Origin: CBDCVN01 sp965223045
GTDB taxonomy: Bacteria; Deinococcota; Deinococci; Deinococcales; Trueperaceae
DNA length: 64,000 bases
Assembly: GCA_965223045.1 (NCBI GenBank)
Contig: CBDCVN010000013.1
Coordinates: 2,852,001 to 2,916,000 of the forward strand
Reading direction: 5' to 3'
The position numbers and the translations under genes are program-made. The notes under the pieces were generated by a model. It had not been told where the DNA came from and did not search any database. It worked only from the letters and a program-made list of their open reading frames with translations. Shown piece by piece: positions 61,783 to 64,000 of this stretch; positions within the stretch are counted from its first letter, which is position 1, and every line of letters starts with the position of its first letter.

Positions 61783-62241
61783 GTGCGCAGAAAAAAACAA
61801 AAACCTAGAAAATTAACCCTAGAGAATAATAAGTTTGTTTGGTCACGTAGGCATGTACATTTAAAAGAATATAAAAGGTCACCATGTTCTGAAGTATTAA
61901 CAATTTATCTTGAAGGAAATAAAAGGTGTTTCCTTAGGCTTTACTTTATTGAAGACAATAACCCTGATTTAAGGGCAGGTTACCCTGAGGATGGTGTAGT
62001 TTGGGGAAAAGGGAACTATTCAGAATTTGTGGTAAATTTGAACCGCCCTGGGATTGTGGCTGCAATTATAAGGTTTGCTATGCCTGATGTATGGAATCCT
62101 GTGATCGGAAAGAAACCTGTTTTGATTCAAGATGGCATGGTATGGATGGTAAAAAATATAAAAGTCCCTGATGAAAAGGGAGTAAGGCCTAGTGAATATA
62201 CTTCAAACGACCTAAAAAAAATGGACATCCTTTGGAAGTAG
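61783..62241 (+). CDS. hypothetical protein, 152 residues, GTG start
   Basis: GTG start with AAGGATAGGA upstream. The N-terminus is strongly basic (RRKKQKPRKLTLENNKFVWSRRHVHLKEYKRS). The remainder is a compact beta-rich domain with TIYLEGNKRCFLRLYFIEDN and PGIVAAIIRFAMPDVWNP. It has no signal or membrane segment. Not recognised. Such single-domain orphans in accessory regions are sometimes immunity proteins, but there is no toxin here to support that. Confidence 0.6.
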   Translation: MRRKKQKPRKLTLENNKFVWSRRHVHLKEYKRSPCSEVLTIYLEGNKRCFLRLYFIEDNNPDLRAGYPEDGVVWGKGNYSEFVVNLNRPGIVAAIIRFAMPDVWNPVIGKKPVLIQDGMVWMVKNIKVPDEKGVRPSEYTSNDLKKMDILWK

Positions 62242-62322
62242 GGTGATAATAAGTATAAAATTCTTGAATTGTCAATATAGATTTCTCTGAAGAAGAGTTA
62301 GAAGAACTAGATCGAGAAAGAT

Positions 62323-62706
62323 TTGACTATGTCTGATTTTAGCATGAAGGGCACTACCTACATTATGGATAAACCGCTCTACATTTATGTTGATGTTGAT
62401 GAAGCACTTGTTAGAAACTATGGAACAAAACAAATACCTATGCCAAATGTTATTGAGCATGTTAAACAACTTCACGAGGAAGGAGCTATTTTATATTGTT
62501 GGAGTTCTGGTGGAGTTAAATATGCAAGAGAGTCTGCCCAAAAACTTAGTATAGAATACTGTTTTGAAGCTTTCCTTCCTAAACCACAAATTCTGATTGA
62601 TGACATTAAGCTAGCAAATTGGCGTACCCTTGCAGAAATACATCCCAATTCGTGTAATAGATATTCACTTGAAGATTATAGAAATCTGCTTTGCAAAGTA
62701 ACTTAA
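62323..62706 (+). CDS. small HAD-like hydrolase
   Basis: The HAD motif I is YVDVDEALVR (nucleophile Asp and acid Asp), motif II Ser is in ILYCWSSGGVKYARESAQKL and motif III/IV is LPKPQILIDDIKLANWRTL. The total of ~115-127 residues has no cap domain. Start could be 62323 or 62365 (MDKPLYIYVDVDE); the first is given. HAD enzymes of this size are usually phosphatases or have lost activity. Substrate unknown. Confidence 0.75.
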   Translation: MTMSDFSMKGTTYIMDKPLYIYVDVDEALVRNYGTKQIPMPNVIEHVKQLHEEGAILYCWSSGGVKYARESAQKLSIEYCFEAFLPKPQILIDDIKLANWRTLAEIHPNSCNRYSLEDYRNLLCKVT

Positions 62707-62841
62707 TAAATATGCAAGTCCCATCTCAGCTTTTTGACCTCAGCGAAAAGCATTTAAATAATCCCTTACCTATGAAAATAATTTTGGAATTCGTCAATGT
62801 ATTAAAGGTAGTATAGAATTAGTTTCTAGAAAGGTGTTTTT

Positions 62842-63165
62842 ATGCAAGATTTTGGTAAAGTAACTCTCCCTAAAAGTTTATTGGTCATAGTATTGGTAAC
62901 ACTTATCATTACAGTTACTGTTTTTATTTCACAAGATACTTCCGCACAAAATGCACCTCAGGAGGCAAACATGTTATCACACTACCAAGAGCTACTTAAC
63001 TTAAGCCAGAACGAAAATAAAGGCTTAACATTTTATGTCAATGGTCAAACCATTCCCGGTCTTGTAACTAAAATTGTTGGTGATGAGGCAGTTGAAGTAC
63101 GCAATCAAATGCATGATCGTTTGATTATACGTGTTGATCGTATTGATGCCATAGCCTTGAATTAA
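62842..63165 (+). CDS. single-pass membrane protein with small C-terminal domain
   Basis: The 107-residue protein has one membrane helix (SLLVIVLVTLIITVTVFIS) and an extracytoplasmic domain with TFYVNGQTIPGLVTKIVGDEAVEVRNQMHDRLIIRVDRIDAIAL. Its strand pattern resembles an Sm-like barrel (V.G.V.…D.V.V….IIRV..I.AI). AAGGTG precedes the ATG. The stop overlaps the next start (TAATG). Confidence 0.65.
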   Translation: MQDFGKVTLPKSLLVIVLVTLIITVTVFISQDTSAQNAPQEANMLSHYQELLNLSQNENKGLTFYVNGQTIPGLVTKIVGDEAVEVRNQMHDRLIIRVDRIDAIALN

Positions 63166-63590
63166 TGGAAAATGAAATAAGCTTAGAATTCAGTGCAGTG
63201 CATGAAAAACTTTTGCGCTGTGCAAGATTATATTGGGTAGGTGTTGAGAGAGGTGCGCCGGGCATTTCATTTGGGAGTATTGACTCAGCACTAGAAGAAG
63301 AGCTGTGTGATTTTGAAGTGGGTGAGGATGAAGACTTAGATGAGGAAGTGTTAGAAGCTACAAGATCAGCTATAGAAAAATCTCGCGAACAAGTACTAAC
63401 AAAAGACTTGAATAGTGCTGTTGGCTCACTAGCACAAGCCTTGGAAATAATGCTTGGTCACGGAGAAATAAAACCGGGTATTTACCATTGTCAAGAAAGT
63501 GAAATTGATTCCTTCCCAATAAAAATGCTAGGGCGTGTTGACACTAAAAGTGCTAAATCAAAAATATTACTTGAAGGGATTTTAGCGTAG
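63165..63590 (+). CDS. hypothetical acidic protein, possibly truncated by the downstream IS
   Basis: The 141-residue protein is coupled to the upstream gene by a TAATG overlap. It is helical and acidic in the middle (EEELCDFEVGEDEDLDEEVLEATRSAIEK), with no signal or membrane segment and no recognised family. Its last codons overlap the stop of the IS transposase on the other strand (63582), so the native C-terminus may have been replaced by IS sequence. Confidence 0.55.
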   Translation: MENEISLEFSAVHEKLLRCARLYWVGVERGAPGISFGSIDSALEEELCDFEVGEDEDLDEEVLEATRSAIEKSREQVLTKDLNSAVGSLAQALEIMLGHGEIKPGIYHCQESEIDSFPIKMLGRVDTKSAKSKILLEGILA

Positions 63591-64000
63591 CCATATAAGT
63601 ACCGACGCAAACTGGCAAAATGCTAAATAGTTTCGAGACAACTTTTCAAATCTAGAAAAAACTCTTCTATATTGCTTAATTTTGTTGAAAAAATTCTCTA
63701 TTAAATGCCTTTCCTTGTAAAATTCTTTGTCATACTCCCGCTGCTCTTTCCTATTTGCCTTTGGAGGTATTACTGCTTCTGCTTCCATTTCTGCTACCTT
63801 GTCTAGTACAACTTGAGCATCATATCCCTTGTCCCCCATTACTCTTTCAGCCTCCAGGTCTTCTAGCAAATCCTCTGCTTGGGTAACATCATTACGTTGC
63901 CCTGGAGTCAATATTAACTTGAGAGGATTGCCTAGAGCATCTGTTGTAGCGTGTACTTTGGTGGTGTAACCTCCTTTGCTTCTACCCAATTCTTGTTCTT
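63582..64000 (-). CDS. IS5-family (IS427-like) transposase, C-terminal part, runs off right edge
   Basis: The frame continues past the right edge (EQELGRSKGGYTTKVHATTD reads in from outside). It contains HATTDALGNPLKLILTPGQRNDVTQA, the catalytic Asp in ERVMGDKGYDAQ and the Glu region in RHLIENFFNKIKQYRRVFSRFEK, typical of the second frame of IS427-type two-frame transposases. Only the left end of the IS is in the window, and I could not define its terminal repeat. Confidence 0.88.
   Translation of the reverse strand, partial: EQELGRSKGGYTTKVHATTDALGNPLKLILTPGQRNDVTQAEDLLEDLEAERVMGDKGYDAQVVLDKVAEMEAEAVIPPKANRKEQREYDKEFYKERHLIENFFNKIKQYRRVFSRFEKLSRNYLAFCQFASVLIWLR

Overview
The window is an AT-rich bacterial chromosome segment (roughly 38% GC by eye). 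The best guess is a low-GC relative of the Deinococcota (Truepera/Deinococcus side). The reasons are a BTAD-type regulator, a PrcB-domain lipoprotein, a lactate/2-oxoacid-type TRAP system, an AroQ-DAHP synthase fusion and a split transhydrogenase. This is inference from gene content, not a phylogeny.

Layout. 0-5.4 kb: end of a trypsin-like protease, then gatB-gltX-ftsY. 5.5-8.7 kb: an IS-split glycine-zipper gene, a broken acetyltransferase and a HicAB toxin-antitoxin pair. 8.7-24 kb: mostly housekeeping and envelope genes: LD-carboxypeptidase, thioredoxin reductase, chorismate mutase/DAHP synthase, TatC/TatA, a divergent TRAP transporter whose binding protein carries a Tat-type signal, a diguanylate cyclase, secreted proteins and murA. 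23.3-33.6 kb: two lipid- or isoprenoid-looking clusters (DUF3419/BtaA-like, a phytol-kinase-like membrane protein and GNAT; then a UbiA prenyltransferase overlapping a PEP-synthase-like phosphotransferase). A sensor operon lies between them. 33.6-34.3 kb: a RelE-like toxin remnant abutting a small orphan CRISPR array. 34.3-48 kb: VWA protein, mazG, a triple ATP-cone/2-phosphoglycerate-kinase fusion, LysM-M23 peptidase, sulfurtransferase, two tRNAs beside an integrase scar, an amidase, cytochrome c maturation genes and pntAB-pntB. 48-64 kb: an accessory, IS-rich region with a split BTAD regulator, small membrane proteins, a bactofilin/LRV-like protein, an RLIG1-type RNA ligase, a macrodomain remnant and several orphan genes.

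Mobile DNA. There are four complete IS elements and one running off the right end. Three of the complete ones sit inside genes, and I could define their inverted repeats and target duplications to the base. In each case removing the IS plus one target copy restores the reading frame exactly, so these look like recent insertions. A 161-bp MITE-like element is nested in one of them. A separate family of 129-193 bp intergenic repeats (three copies plus a solo end) is also present.

Genome-wide signal. The palindrome CTCGAG, mostly as CTCGAGC or GCTCGAG, occurs 46 times by my reading, several-fold above expectation. It is absent from every IS element. This host-specific motif is the most unusual sequence-level feature of the window.
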